Below, one piece after another: positions 8,588 through 17,167 of a stretch of 35,466 nt of DNA (positions within the stretch are counted from its first letter, which is position 1; every line of letters starts with the position of its first letter). Where the stretch lies: assembly GCA_030683705.1 (NCBI GenBank), contig JAUXPP010000032.1, forward strand, positions 1-35,466. The letters are read 5' to 3'. This stretch comes from Polaromonas sp. (lineage in GTDB: Bacteria > Pseudomonadota > Gammaproteobacteria > Burkholderiales > Burkholderiaceae_C). A program made the position numbers and the translations under genes. The notes under the pieces were generated by a model that was not told the DNA's origin, made no database searches, and saw only the letters and a program-made list of their open reading frames with translations.

Positions 8588-9432
8588 AACTTCTCCGTAT
8601 CGCCGGTGCGCGGCTGCCACTTCATGAGGCGTTTCTCGACGCGCCCGACGATGCCGTCGAGCACCAGCGCAAAAGCCGTCAGCACCACAATGCCGGCAAA
8701 CACCGTGTTGACGTCGAACGTGCCTTCGGCCTGCAGGATCAGGTAGCCGACGCCGCGCGCCGAGCCGAGGTATTCGCCGACCACCGCGCCGACAAAGGCC
8801 AGGCCCACCGAGGTGTGCAGGCTGGAAAAAACCCAGCTCGTGGCGCTGGGCAGGTAAACCGTGCGCAGCAGTTGCCGCTGGTTCGCCCCCAGCATCCTGG
8901 CGTTCGCCAGCACCACCGGGCTGACTTCCTTGACGCCCTGGTAAACATTGAAAAACACGATGAAAAATACCAGCGTGACGGCCAGCGCCACCTTGCTCCA
9001 GATCCCCAGGCCGAACCACATCGCAAAAATCGGCGCAAGAATCACGCGCGGCATCGAGTTGGCCGCCTTGATGTAGGGATCCATGATGGCGCTGGCCATG
9101 GGCGCCAGCGCCAGCCACAGGCCGCAGGCCAGGCCCAGCACCGTGCCGATGCCGAAAGCCAGCACGGTCTCCAGCAGTGTGGTGCCCAGGTGCAGGTAGA
9201 TGTCGGCGTTGCCCGGCAAACCGTCGGGAAACAGCAGGCTGGGCCCGAAGCCGACAGGCATGAACCAGGACCAGATGCGCCCAGCCACCTTGACCGGCTC
9301 ACCCAGGAAAAAAGCCAGCTGCTGGTCGCGCGAGGCGAGTTGCCACAGGCCCAGGAAAACCACCAGCATGCCGACTTGCCAGGCACGGAGATTTTTATCC
9401 GAAGGTTTGAGTGAATTCCACATGGCGGTCAC
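8584..9432 (-). CDS. ABC transporter permease, NitT/TauT (SsuC/TauC-like) family
   Basis: 282 residues if GTG 9432 is used (overlapping the ATPase stop as GTGA); an ATG three codons later (9423) is an equally good start. Several membrane helices are evident, with the cytoplasmic coupling loop of importer permeases at LANARMLGANQRQLLRTVYLPSATSW and SVGLAFVGAVVGEYLGSARGVGYLI, typical of the nitrate/sulfonate/taurine class. It forms the inner-membrane channel with the ATPase upstream and the binding protein two genes up. The end overlaps the glutathione S-transferase start by four bases. Confidence 0.93.
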   Translation of the reverse strand: MTAMWNSLKPSDKNLRAWQVGMLVVFLGLWQLASRDQQLAFFLGEPVKVAGRIWSWFMPVGFGPSLLFPDGLPGNADIYLHLGTTLLETVLAFGIGTVLGLACGLWLALAPMASAIMDPYIKAANSMPRVILAPIFAMWFGLGIWSKVALAVTLVFFIVFFNVYQGVKEVSPVVLANARMLGANQRQLLRTVYLPSATSWVFSSLHTSVGLAFVGAVVGEYLGSARGVGYLILQAEGTFDVNTVFAGIVVLTAFALVLDGIVGRVEKRLMKWQPRTGDTEKL

Positions 9433-10268
9433 GCAGCTTTTTTGAGTTGCTGCGCATAACCCTTGAGCACCTCGTCGCGCAACACGTCCCAGATCTGGGT
9501 GTGCAGTTCGATGAAACGCGGCTGGGTACGCACCTCGGCCACATTGCGCGGCCGCGGCAGGTCAATCAGAAACTCACCCATGGGCCGTGTCGCCGGCCCG
9601 GCCGACAACACCACCACCCGGTCGCTCATGGCAATCGCCTCGTCGAGGTCGTGCGTGATGAACAGCACCGCCTTCTTTTTGGCCGCCCACAAATCGAGCA
9701 CCTCGTTTTCCATGAGCTGGCGGGTCTGGATGTCGAGCGCAGAAAACGGCTCGTCCATCAGGATGATGTCCGGGTCCAGCGCCAGCACCTGGGCCAGCGC
9801 CGTGCGTTTGCGCATGCCGCCCGACAACTGGTGCGGGTAGCGGTCACCGAAACCGCTGAGGCCGACACGGTCCAGCCAGGCCTGCGCCTGCGCGCGCGCC
9901 TCGGCATCCGGCACACCGCGGTACTGCAAACCGACCATGACGTTGTCCACCGCGCTGCGCCAGGGCATCAGCGCCTCGGTCTGGAACATGTAGCCGGCGC
10001 GGGTGTTGATGCCGCTGAGCGGCTGGCCGAACACCTTGACCGCCCCGGATGTCGGCGGCAGCAGGCCGGCGCCTATGTTGAGCAGGGTGGATTTGCCGCA
10101 GCCGGTCGGGCCAACGACGGAGACGAACTCGCCGGCGCGTATGCGCAGCGTGGTTTCGCCGACAGCGGTGTAAGCCTGGCCGGCATCCTCGCGCGAGCGG
10201 AAGGTGCAGGTGACGTCCAGCAGTTCAAGCGCGTGGTCGCTGGCGGTAGTTTCGGCGGAGGCTGTCAT
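9429..10268 (-). CDS. ABC transporter ATP-binding protein, NitT/TauT family
   Basis: 279 residues from MTASAETTASDHALELLDV; the open frame extends another 50 codons, but those translate an intergenic repeat and are rejected. Walker A GPTGCGKST, Q-loop MFQTEALMPW, ABC signature LSGGMRKR, Walker B IILMDEPFSALD and the switch His in FITHDLDEAIAMSD are all present, so it should hydrolyse ATP and power uptake. This is the SsuB/TauB/NrtD-like type. Its stop overlaps the permease start. It is separated from the binding-protein gene by a 167-base spacer holding a GC-rich repeat. Confidence 0.95.
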   Translation of the reverse strand: MTASAETTASDHALELLDVTCTFRSREDAGQAYTAVGETTLRIRAGEFVSVVGPTGCGKSTLLNIGAGLLPPTSGAVKVFGQPLSGINTRAGYMFQTEALMPWRSAVDNVMVGLQYRGVPDAEARAQAQAWLDRVGLSGFGDRYPHQLSGGMRKRTALAQVLALDPDIILMDEPFSALDIQTRQLMENEVLDLWAAKKKAVLFITHDLDEAIAMSDRVVVLSAGPATRPMGEFLIDLPRPRNVAEVRTQPRFIELHTQIWDVLRDEVLKGYAQQLKKAA

Positions 10269-10289
10269 GGATGAATATTGTCGCCGCGA

Positions 10290-10430
10290 AGCGACGGGGT
10301 CGAACGACAAGTGACGTGGCGGTGGGAGGCCCATACCAGCCAGGGCCCCGGAACCGGCTCCAACGGCCCGCAGGCGCAGCGCCCCCTCGGGGGGGCAGCG
10401 CAGTACACGCAGTGACAAGCGTGGGGGCCC
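10290..10430. repeat. GC-rich intergenic repeat, family 2, copy 1
   Basis: The spacer between the binding-protein and ATPase genes contains GCCCCCTCGGGGGGGC (a hairpin) followed by GCAGCG, about 20 bases, and AGCGTGGGGGC at 10418-10428. The same closing pattern recurs at 31615-31648. I recognise this style of repeat from Comamonadaceae spacers. Sitting inside an operon, its hairpin could attenuate or protect the transcript. Confidence 0.6.
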
Positions 10431-10435
10431 TATTT

Positions 10436-11482
10436 CTAGGCTTTGAATTTATCCTTCGCCCGCCGGGCAAATTCATTGGTATAGGTTTTGCCCAGATCGA
10501 TCTTGTCGGCCTTGATGCTGGGGTCAAAACTGGCCAGCGCCTTCAGGGCCGTCTTTGCACCCTCGTCGGGAATCAGGCCGTCCAGCGCAATCGCGTCGCG
10601 TACCTTGTTGAAGGAGGCCAGGTAGAGGCCGCGATCACCCAGCAGGTAGTTCTCGGGCACGGTCTTGATGATGTCGCCCGGGCCTGCCGTCTGCAGCCAC
10701 TTCAGGCTGTGCACGATGGCGTTGGCCATGGCCTGACAGGTGTTGGGGTTCTTCTGGATGAAGTCCAGCGGCGCGTACAAACAACCCGCCGGCATCGGGC
10801 CGCCGAAGACGTCGACGGTACCCTTGAGTGTGCGTGTGTCGGAAATGATGCGCACATCACCCTTCTGCTCCAGCATGGTCATGACCGGATCGATATTGCT
10901 CATGGCGTCGATCTGGCCCGAACGCAGGGCCGCCAGCGCACCGGCGGAGGTGCCGACACCGATGAAGCTCACATCACTGGCCTTCAGGCCGGCGCGCGAC
11001 AGCACCAGGTTGGCCATCATGTTGGTGGACGATCCGGGCGCCGATACGCCGATCTTCTTGCCGCGCAGGTCAGCGACCGTTTTGTAGTTGGGCATGTTTT
11101 TGGTGGACACGCCGAAAGCGATTTGCGGCGCCCTGCCCTGCAACACAAAAGCCTGGAACATCTGGTTCTTGGACTGCAGGTTGATGGTGTGTTCGTAAGC
11201 GCCCGAGACCACATCGGCCGAGCCGCCCACCACGGCCTGCAAGGCACGCGCACCACCGGCAAAGTCGCTGATCTCCACCTCCAGGCCCTCGGCCTTGAAG
11301 TAACCGAGCTGCTCGGTGATGGTCAGCGGCAGGTAATAAAACGCCGCCTTGCCGCCGACGGCAATGGAGACTTTTGTTTTTTCAAGTTTGCCCTGCGCGC
11401 GCAGCGCCGGAAAAGCCAGCGAAGCGGCGCCCAAGGCGACGACGCTGGCAAAACTTCTGCGATGGAGTTTGAAATGATTCAT
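10436..11482 (-). CDS. ABC transporter periplasmic substrate-binding protein, NitT/TauT (NMT1-like) family
   Basis: 348 residues with an N-terminal signal HRRSFASVVALGAASLAFPALRA; the paired arginines at 8-9 followed by SF suggest Tat export, though Sec is possible. The mature domain follows the NMT1/SsuA pattern: FYYLPLTITEQLGYFKAEGLEVEISDF, GARALQAVVGGSADVVSGAYEHTI, LRGKKIGVSAPGSSTNMMA and SGQIDAMSNIDPV. The ligand (nitrate, sulfonate, taurine, pyrimidine precursor or other) cannot be told. It is the first transporter gene. A stem-loop overlapping its ribosome site is described separately. Confidence 0.93.
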   Translation of the reverse strand: MNHFKLHRRSFASVVALGAASLAFPALRAQGKLEKTKVSIAVGGKAAFYYLPLTITEQLGYFKAEGLEVEISDFAGGARALQAVVGGSADVVSGAYEHTINLQSKNQMFQAFVLQGRAPQIAFGVSTKNMPNYKTVADLRGKKIGVSAPGSSTNMMANLVLSRAGLKASDVSFIGVGTSAGALAALRSGQIDAMSNIDPVMTMLEQKGDVRIISDTRTLKGTVDVFGGPMPAGCLYAPLDFIQKNPNTCQAMANAIVHSLKWLQTAGPGDIIKTVPENYLLGDRGLYLASFNKVRDAIALDGLIPDEGAKTALKALASFDPSIKADKIDLGKTYTNEFARRAKDKFKA

Positions 11483-11487
11483 GACCG

Positions 11488-11525
11488 ATGCTCTCTGAAT
11501 GTTTTTATGGATTCAAAAAGAGCAT
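11488..11525 (-). promoter_or_regulatory. Stem-loop over the ribosome binding site of the substrate-binding protein gene
   Basis: In the transcript, ATGCTCT pairs with AGAGCAT (7 bp), then after an internal loop TGAAT pairs with ATTCA (5 bp), with a 10-base loop. The 3' arm contains the purine run AGAGAG that serves as the ribosome site just upstream of the ATG at 11482. It could instead be a DNA operator. Confidence 0.45.
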
Positions 11526-11604
11526 AGCCAGCGCCCGGGCCAAGCGCATCGGTATCATCCCGTGCGGGTTTGTACGGAACGGGCAGGCGCCCGGTTACCA
11601 GACG

Positions 11605-12018
11605 TTACCGGTAGCCCAGAAAAAGAATGCCGATGTTGACCAGCAAGGCCAGGAACCAGATCACGCTGCGGGTCTTGGCCATGTCGGCCACGTACATCAT
11701 CACATAAGCGATGCGCAGCACCACAAACACGAAGGCGAACACGTCCAGCCGCACCTGCGAGGCCTGCAACTGGTGCGCGATGATGACCGCTGCAAAAAAG
11801 AAGGGCAAGGCTTCGAAGGTGTTGGCCTGCGCGGCATTGGCGCGGGCGCGCCAGTCGGTCTGCCGGGCCAGCCAGGCACGCGGGTTGTTGTTGTCGTAGC
11901 CACCCTTGTTCGCCGGGGTGCCCATGGTTCCCCACTTGGCCAGGCCTGCGCAGGCAATCGGCAGCAGGGCAAAGGCCAGCAGGCACCAGTAGGCAACCGT
12001 GAAACGTGCGTATGTCAT
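11605..12018 (-). CDS. MAPEG family membrane protein
   Basis: 137 residues with four hydrophobic helices (near the N-terminus YWCLLAFALLPIACAGLA; FEALPFFFAAVIIAHQL; VFAFVFVVLRIAYVMMYVAD; VIWFLALLVNIGILFLGY). The motif NPRAWLARQTDWRARANAAQANTFEALPFF is the family hallmark of membrane-associated proteins in eicosanoid and glutathione metabolism. Bacterial members are mostly uncharacterised. It lies 122 bases upstream of the ABC importer whose operon ends in a cytosolic glutathione S-transferase, so two glutathione-linked families bracket the transporter. Confidence 0.88.
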   Translation of the reverse strand: MTYARFTVAYWCLLAFALLPIACAGLAKWGTMGTPANKGGYDNNNPRAWLARQTDWRARANAAQANTFEALPFFFAAVIIAHQLQASQVRLDVFAFVFVVLRIAYVMMYVADMAKTRSVIWFLALLVNIGILFLGYR

Positions 12019-12090
12019 GTGAAGCCTTTCTGGCGTGGAGTCTTGGGGTTGGAGCGATGAAGGTCGTGGCTTGGAGGCAGGCAGGAAAAA

Positions 12091-12717
12091 CTAGCGCCGG
12101 TCCACCAGCGCATGGGCGATGGTGCCGAGGTCCACGTACTCGAGCTCGCTGCCCACCGGCACACCGCGTGCCAGCCGCGTGACCTGCACGCCGCGGCTCT
12201 TGAGCGCCTGGGAAATCACATGGGCGGTGGCCTCGCCTTCGCCGGTGAAGTTGGTGGCAAGAATCACTTCCTGGACCTCGCGGGCGTCGGCGGCTGCGGG
12301 CTCGCCACTGGCATCGCGCGGCACCACCCGGTCGAACAGTTTTTGCAGGCCGATGTCGTGCGGGCCGATGCCGTCGAGCGGGCTGAGCTTGCCCATCAGC
12401 ACAAAGTAGAGGCCGCGGTAGGCCAGCGTGCGCTCCAGCGCCGCCTGGTCGGCCGGGGTTTCGACCACACACAGCTTGCTGCGGTCACGTTCGGGGTTGG
12501 CGCAGGTGCTGCAGATCTCGAGTTCGGTCAGGGTGTTGCACAGCGCGCAATGTTTGACGCTGTGCACCGCATGTTCGAGCGCACGCGCGATCTGCAGCGC
12601 GCCCTGGGTGTCGTGCTGCAGCAGGTGAAAGGCCATGCGCGCCGCCGACTTGGCGCCCACACCCGGCAGGCGCCGCAGCGCCTGGGTCAGACCCTCGAGA
12701 GCGTTTGAATCAGCCAT
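12091..12717 (-). CDS. recR: Recombination mediator protein RecR
   Basis: 208 residues, full length. It works with RecO (and RecF) to load RecA on SSB-coated DNA in gap repair. The N-terminal helix-hairpin-helix [20 protein letters not shown] is followed by a four-cysteine zinc finger at Cys57, Cys60, Cys69 and Cys72, then a Toprim domain starting [15 protein letters not shown] with [17 protein letters not shown], and a C-terminal region [19 protein letters not shown]. It is the third gene of the conserved dnaX-ybaB-recR cluster, 141 bases after ybaB. Confidence 0.97.
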   Translation of the reverse strand: MADSNALEGLTQALRRLPGVGAKSAARMAFHLLQHDTQGALQIARALEHAVHSVKHCALCNTLTELEICSTCANPERDRSKLCVVETPADQAALERTLAYRGLYFVLMGKLSPLDGIGPHDIGLQKLFDRVVPRDASGEPAAADAREVQEVILATNFTGEGEATAHVISQALKSRGVQVTRLARGVPVGSELEYVDLGTIAHALVDRR

Positions 12718-12756
12718 GGGTAAACAAGAATGGGGGCACGAGCGGCGTAGCGAGCG

Positions 12757-12810
12757 GGTTCAGGGCAAGGCGCCGGTGTCAGGCCACCGGGATGCACCAC
12801 GGCCTGAACC
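12757..12810. repeat. Inverted repeat in the ybaB-recR spacer
   Basis: Arms GGTTCAGG (12757-12764) and CCTGAACC (12803-12810) with a 38-base GC-rich loop. It occupies most of the 141-base gap between ybaB and recR. Possible processing or attenuation hairpin; no T-tract. Confidence 0.4.
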
Positions 12811-12858
12811 GGACCCCTGGACCGCGTATGGCCGCCATGAGCCCGCGCAGTAGCCGCA

Positions 12859-13191
12859 TCAGAACGGCAGTTTCATGCCGCCGGGGAGACCGGGCATGCC
12901 GGCCGTGAGCTTGCCCATCTTTTCCTGGCTCAGGTCTTCGGCCTTGCGCACTGCGGCGTTGAAAGCCGCAGCCACCAGGTCTTCCAGCATGTCCTTGTCC
13001 TCGCCCAGCAGGCTGGGGTCTATCTCGACGCGTTTGACATCGTGTTTGCAGGTCATGGTGACCTTGACCATGCCATTGCCCGACTCGGCCGTGACTTCGA
13101 TAAAAGCCAGTTCGTCCTGGGCTTTTTTGAGGTTGTCCTGCATGGCCTGCGCCTGCTTCATCAGGCCGGCGAGTTGTCCTTTGTTGAACAT
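12859..13191 (-). CDS. ybaB: Nucleoid-associated protein, YbaB/EbfC family
   Basis: 110 residues from [20 protein letters not shown]; an open extension into dnaX is rejected. The family forms dimeric DNA-binding tweezers linked to nucleoid structure. Features are the N-terminal amphipathic helix, the conserved core [48 protein letters not shown] (residues about 38-83) and a Gly/Pro/Met-rich tail [16 protein letters not shown]. It starts 40 bases after the dnaX stop, the usual dnaX-ybaB-recR arrangement. Confidence 0.96.
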   Translation of the reverse strand: MFNKGQLAGLMKQAQAMQDNLKKAQDELAFIEVTAESGNGMVKVTMTCKHDVKRVEIDPSLLGEDKDMLEDLVAAAFNAAVRKAEDLSQEKMGKLTAGMPGLPGGMKLPF

Positions 13192-13231
13192 GGCTATTTC
13201 CTTTAAAACGGGGAGTTCGGTCTTGTGTTGA

Positions 13232-15103
13232 TCATATCGGCTTGCCGGCGGTGGGCGGGCGCGGCTTGACGCTGCCGGGCACAATTTTGGCGCCCCAGTC
13301 GCGCATCATGTCCTGCACAAACGGGTCGTTCTGTATGGTTTCCTCGGCCTGGCGCTGGCGCTCCAGCGCGGCGGCGGCATTGCGCCGCGCCGGCGAGTCG
13401 CCGACCGGGCCGAGTTCGACCGTGAGCCGGGGCGCCTGCCCGCTGTGCTGCAGGGCCGCCTGCAGCGCGGCCTGCAGCTTCTCGCGCGCGGCGGCCTGGT
13501 TCAGCGATTCGCGTTCGACGCGCAGGGTCCAGACACCGTCGGCCTGTGAGCGCAACTCGGATTGCAGCGCCAGCTCACGCGCCAGCGCCGCAATCATCTC
13601 GGCGGCCACCATGCGGTTGACCAGCGCCGTCCATTCATCGCCCAAGGGGCTGTCCGGCGGTGGCGCCACGGCAGCAGTCGCGGCCGCCTGCACCGGCTCC
13701 GGTGCTGCCGCAGGTACGGGGGCCGGCGCCGCCAGCAATTCGTCCTCCCAGGGTGGTGTCCGCGGCGCTTCCGGCGCTACAAATTCAGGAGCTGCCTGCG
13801 CACGCTGCATCTGGGCTGGAGGCCGATTCGGTTCAATATCCCGGGGCGCGAGCGGCGCTGCAGCGGGAGTGGGCGAAGGAGCCGGTGCAGCGGCCGGTCG
13901 AATCGCCGGAGCGGCCGCAAGCGCGGCCGGGGCGCGTTCAGGCTGCGGCTTTTTTGGGGGCTCGACGGCACTCCCCGAGCTGGTGGCCCCGGCAGCCGCA
14001 GGTTTGAAAGCCAGCAGGCGCAGCAACACCATGGTCAGCGCCGCGTACTCGTCCGGCGCCAGGCCCAGTTCGGCCCGGCCGTGCAGGCACAGGCTGTAGA
14101 GCAACTGCGTCTCGTCGGCCGGCATCACTTCGGCCAGGCGCGCGGTTGCGGCGATGTCCGGGTCGGAGGCATCATCGCCGGCGTCGATGCCGGGCACCGC
14201 CTGCAACACCGCCATGCGTTGCAGCACGGTGGCCATTTCTTCCAGCGTCGATGCGGCGCTCAGGCCGTTCAGGCGCAGCAGCTCGGAGGTCTCGACCACC
14301 GCCTTGCCGTCGCCACGCGCCAGCGCATCGAGCAGCTGGAACACATAACTGCGGTCCACGCTGCCCAGCATCTGGCGCACGCTGGCTTCCTGCAACTGGC
14401 CGGAACCAAAGGCAATCGCCTGGTCGGTCAGCGACAGCGCGTCGCGCATGGAGCCGCGCGCCGCGCGTGCCAGCAGGCGCAGGGCCTGCGGCTCGGATTG
14501 CACATTTTCCGCGGCCAGCACCTCCGTCAGGTGTTCAAGAATGGTCTCGGGCGCCATCGGCCGCAGGTTGAACTGCAGGCAGCGCGACAGCACGGTGGCC
14601 GGCACCTTTTGCGGGTCGGTCGTGGCCAGCACGAACTTCAGGTACTCGGGCGGCTCCTCCAGCGTCTTGAGCATGGCATTGAAAGCCGTGTTCGTCAGCA
14701 TGTGGACCTCGTCGATCATGAAGACCTTGAAGCGCCCGACCACCGGCTTGTAAACCGCCTGCTCGAGCAACTGCGCAATCTCGTCGACGCCGCGATTCGA
14801 GGCCGCGTCGAGCTCGGTGTAGTCGACAAACCGGCCGCTGTCGATGTCGGTGCAGGCCTGGCACACGCCGCAGGGCGTGGCCGTGATGCCGCCCTGCCCG
14901 TCCGTGCCCAGGCAATTGAGCGACTTGGCCAGGATGCGCGAGATGGTGGTCTTGCCCACGCCGCGCGTGCCGGTGAACAAATAGGCGTGGTGCAGCCGCT
15001 GCGTGCTCAGCGCATTGCCCAGGGCCTGCACCACATGCGACTGCCCGACCATTTCAGAAAAATTCCGGGGTCGGTATTTGCGGGCAAGGACGAGGTAGGA
15101 CAT
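13232..15103 (-). CDS. dnaX: DNA polymerase III subunits tau and gamma
   Basis: 623 residues; the clamp-loader ATPase subunit of the replicative polymerase. Walker A is GTRGVGKTT (about 45-53). The zinc-binding cysteines lie in [21 protein letters not shown] (64-84). DEVHML at 131-136 is Walker B, and LSRC (172-175) is close to the sensor-1/SRC element. Domain III ends near LLRLLAFKP (about 368). A Pro/Ala-rich linker follows, then the tau-specific C-terminal domain ([31 protein letters not shown]...) that contacts polymerase and helicase. A perfect A AAA AAG slippery heptamer at codons 383-385 predicts a short gamma form. A decayed repeat may lie in the linker. Confidence 0.97.
   Translation of the reverse strand: MSYLVLARKYRPRNFSEMVGQSHVVQALGNALSTQRLHHAYLFTGTRGVGKTTISRILAKSLNCLGTDGQGGITATPCGVCQACTDIDSGRFVDYTELDAASNRGVDEIAQLLEQAVYKPVVGRFKVFMIDEVHMLTNTAFNAMLKTLEEPPEYLKFVLATTDPQKVPATVLSRCLQFNLRPMAPETILEHLTEVLAAENVQSEPQALRLLARAARGSMRDALSLTDQAIAFGSGQLQEASVRQMLGSVDRSYVFQLLDALARGDGKAVVETSELLRLNGLSAASTLEEMATVLQRMAVLQAVPGIDAGDDASDPDIAATARLAEVMPADETQLLYSLCLHGRAELGLAPDEYAALTMVLLRLLAFKPAAAGATSSGSAVEPPKKPQPERAPAALAAAPAIRPAAAPAPSPTPAAAPLAPRDIEPNRPPAQMQRAQAAPEFVAPEAPRTPPWEDELLAAPAPVPAAAPEPVQAAATAAVAPPPDSPLGDEWTALVNRMVAAEMIAALARELALQSELRSQADGVWTLRVERESLNQAAAREKLQAALQAALQHSGQAPRLTVELGPVGDSPARRNAAAALERQRQAEETIQNDPFVQDMMRDWGAKIVPGSVKPRPPTAGKPI
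13776..13832 (+). repeat. Possible decayed short repeat inside the dnaX linker, copy F
   Basis: Plus-strand reading GCTACAAATTCAGGAGCTGCC, then TGCGCACGC and GGGCTGGAGGCCGATT, matches the layout of the intergenic repeats (ctat-AT tract-agctgc-tgcgc ... ctggaggcc). It is closest to the copy at 29397-29454. It encodes about residues 424-442 of the Pro/Ala linker, which tolerates insertions. Confidence 0.45.
13912..13955 (-). promoter_or_regulatory. Putative dnaX -1 frameshift signal (slippery site plus hairpin)
   Basis: In the mRNA, codons CCA AAA AAG (ending at 13949) form the heptamer A AAA AAG used by E. coli dnaX. After a -1 slip the next codons are GCC GCA GCC TGA, giving a 388-residue product ending just after domain III. 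A 7-bp hairpin with a tetraloop (13912-13929) lies 19 bases downstream, farther than the usual 5-8 bases. A purine run GGGGAG lies 15 bases upstream. Confidence 0.65.
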
Positions 15104-15133
15104 CCCCTGATTCTACGGTTGCGCCGGAATCGC

Positions 15134-17167
15134 TCAGGGCTGGTAATCGGCGGAGCCCGGCGCAAAACTGATGCGCCGCGTCTCCACCAGGCGCCTGGCG
15201 CTGCCGGGCGACGCCAATATCCGGCCTTCCACCAGCTCATAACCCAGCAAGGCGAACACCCGGTTGCGCAGAAAGACCGGGCGGGCATTGCCATACCAGT
15301 CGGTGCAGGAGGCGCGGCAGCCATCGTTCCTGCCGATACCGGGCCGCGACGCGAGGCTGCCGATGCCCGACAACTGCAACTGGCTGTTGTGCAGGTACAG
15401 CATGCCGGCGGGCTCGTCCCACAACTGGCGATAGCCGCCCTGCCCGCTGCCCCGCACCGGCAGGCCCACCACCCCGGAGCTGGCGTCATCGGGCTTGTAG
15501 AAAAACCCGTGGCTGCGCGTTTCGCCCTGCGCCGCCCGCGCCTGCACATAACGCCCGGCCACTTTGGGCCTGGCTGCCAGCTGCACGCTGGAAAAATGCA
15601 GGTCCTGCCCGTCGGTCCCCACCGCGATCGCATCGGCGCCCAGGGCCTCGATGCGGTCCACGCCGTGCGGCAGCATCAGGGTGTCGGTCCTGGCGCGGTC
15701 GGCGACATGCACCACCTGCAACTGACCCAATGTGCCCGGCGCGGGCCGGCGCCAGCCGCTGCCCGCAGCGTACAGCAGGCGCTGGCCAACGAACCGGTTC
15801 TGCAGGCTGCCTTCGCCAGCGGCGGGCAAACGGGTGTAGGCCTGCTCGCCGGCCACAGCCTGGCTGTCCCCGAAATCACGCACCGGCACACGCAGCAGGG
15901 ACAGGTTGCCGCCGCTGCCCTCACCGCGCCACATGCCATCGCCGTTGCCGTTGGCGCGCAGCAGCACATTCAGGTAACCGTCTTCGCCTTCCTGAAACGA
16001 CATCTGGTCGATCGGGCTGCCCTGCGCCTTGAGCATGCTGGGCGCCGCGCCATCGAGCGGCAGGCGAAACACCGCCGAATGCGATGCAACCCGCCCGCTG
16101 ACGGCATCGCGCTGGTTGCGCGTGGTCCAGACATACACCGCCCGGCTCGACACATAAAACACCCGGCCGGCCGGGCCCATGACGCCGGTGGACCGGCAGT
16201 CCAGTTCAGGCTGGGCCAGGTCGCAGCGCACGATGGTGTGCAGGGTGGTGCCCTCCTGCGGGTTCAGTGCCTCGTCGGTGCGGTAAATGCGTGTCGCGTC
16301 GGTGATGCGTTTGAAGTCCGCGGGCGTGGCCTGCGGCTGCCAGCGCCGCAACGCGGGCAGGCGTGCCGCCGGATCGGCATGCCAGAGATTGAGCGGAATC
16401 GGGGTGTACAGGATGAGCTGGCTGCCGATCAGGCGGCTCGCGTAGTTGCGCGACGAGTAGTAATCGCTGGAGCGCAGGTGCCAGGTGGCGCGGTAGCTGA
16501 GCTGGCCCGCTTCGTCGATGTTGAACAGGCCGAGCTCCGTGCCGCCGCGCGCATAGCTGTAGCCGATCACGGCTACCGTGTTGCCGGACACCATCATCTC
16601 GTCATACCAGGCGCCCGACGGGCTGACGTCCGGCGCGTAGGCGTTGATGGACGACACCGGCAGCAACTGGTAACGGTCCACATCGACCGTGAACAGGCGC
16701 CCCCGGCGCAGGATGACCAGGTGTTTGCCGTGCACCTTGACAATGCCGCCTTCATCCACACCGGCGGTCTGGTTGTTGGTGATGGACTCGGCAGCGCCAG
16801 CCGCTGCAGGCGCGGCCGCAGCAGGCGCCGGTGCGGCCATGGCCACCGGGGCCGGGTAAGGGGGTGCTGGCGCGGGCACCGGCGTCTTGCCGGGGTTGTC
16901 GGCCTCCCATTTTTTCCGGGCTTCTTCCTCGCGGCGTCGCCGCTCTTCGTCCTGTCTGCGCCGTTCCTCTTCCTGCTTGCGGCGCTCTTCCTCGCGGCGC
17001 TTGCGCTCCACCACCAGGGGCTCGAGCCAGGCCTGCAGGGCGGCCTCGTCTGCAAAGGCAGCGAGGTTTTTCGCGGGCAAAAAGGCCTCGGCGCCAGCTT
17101 GCGCTTGCGCGGCATTCACCAGCATACAGACGGACACACCCGCCAGGGCCTTCAGCAACCAGGACAT
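15134..17167 (-). CDS. Secreted beta-propeller domain protein with charged coiled-coil
   Basis: 677 residues from MSWLLKALAGVSVCML, preceded by AAGGA about ten bases upstream; the longer open frame is rejected because it would read through the upstream region ahead of a clear signal peptide (cleavage near AQA, residue 24). Residues about 54-88 are almost all Arg, Glu, Lys and Gln (REEERRKQEEERRRQDEE), a single highly charged helix. A Pro/Ala linker (about 93-125) follows. From TNNQTAGVDEGGIVKVHG (130-147) the protein matches the secreted C-terminal beta-propeller family (Beta_propel). Function unknown; probably periplasmic or exported. It lies 30 bases upstream of dnaX on the same strand but is functionally unrelated. 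Confidence 0.85.
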   Translation of the reverse strand: MSWLLKALAGVSVCMLVNAAQAQAGAEAFLPAKNLAAFADEAALQAWLEPLVVERKRREEERRKQEEERRRQDEERRRREEEARKKWEADNPGKTPVPAPAPPYPAPVAMAAPAPAAAAPAAAGAAESITNNQTAGVDEGGIVKVHGKHLVILRRGRLFTVDVDRYQLLPVSSINAYAPDVSPSGAWYDEMMVSGNTVAVIGYSYARGGTELGLFNIDEAGQLSYRATWHLRSSDYYSSRNYASRLIGSQLILYTPIPLNLWHADPAARLPALRRWQPQATPADFKRITDATRIYRTDEALNPQEGTTLHTIVRCDLAQPELDCRSTGVMGPAGRVFYVSSRAVYVWTTRNQRDAVSGRVASHSAVFRLPLDGAAPSMLKAQGSPIDQMSFQEGEDGYLNVLLRANGNGDGMWRGEGSGGNLSLLRVPVRDFGDSQAVAGEQAYTRLPAAGEGSLQNRFVGQRLLYAAGSGWRRPAPGTLGQLQVVHVADRARTDTLMLPHGVDRIEALGADAIAVGTDGQDLHFSSVQLAARPKVAGRYVQARAAQGETRSHGFFYKPDDASSGVVGLPVRGSGQGGYRQLWDEPAGMLYLHNSQLQLSGIGSLASRPGIGRNDGCRASCTDWYGNARPVFLRNRVFALLGYELVEGRILASPGSARRLVETRRISFAPGSADYQP

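Noticed and set aside
9311..9370. AGCTGCTGG and CAGGAAAA sequence resembling the short repeats in the permease gene
   Set aside because: Only a few bases match and the encoded residues fit the permease family normally.
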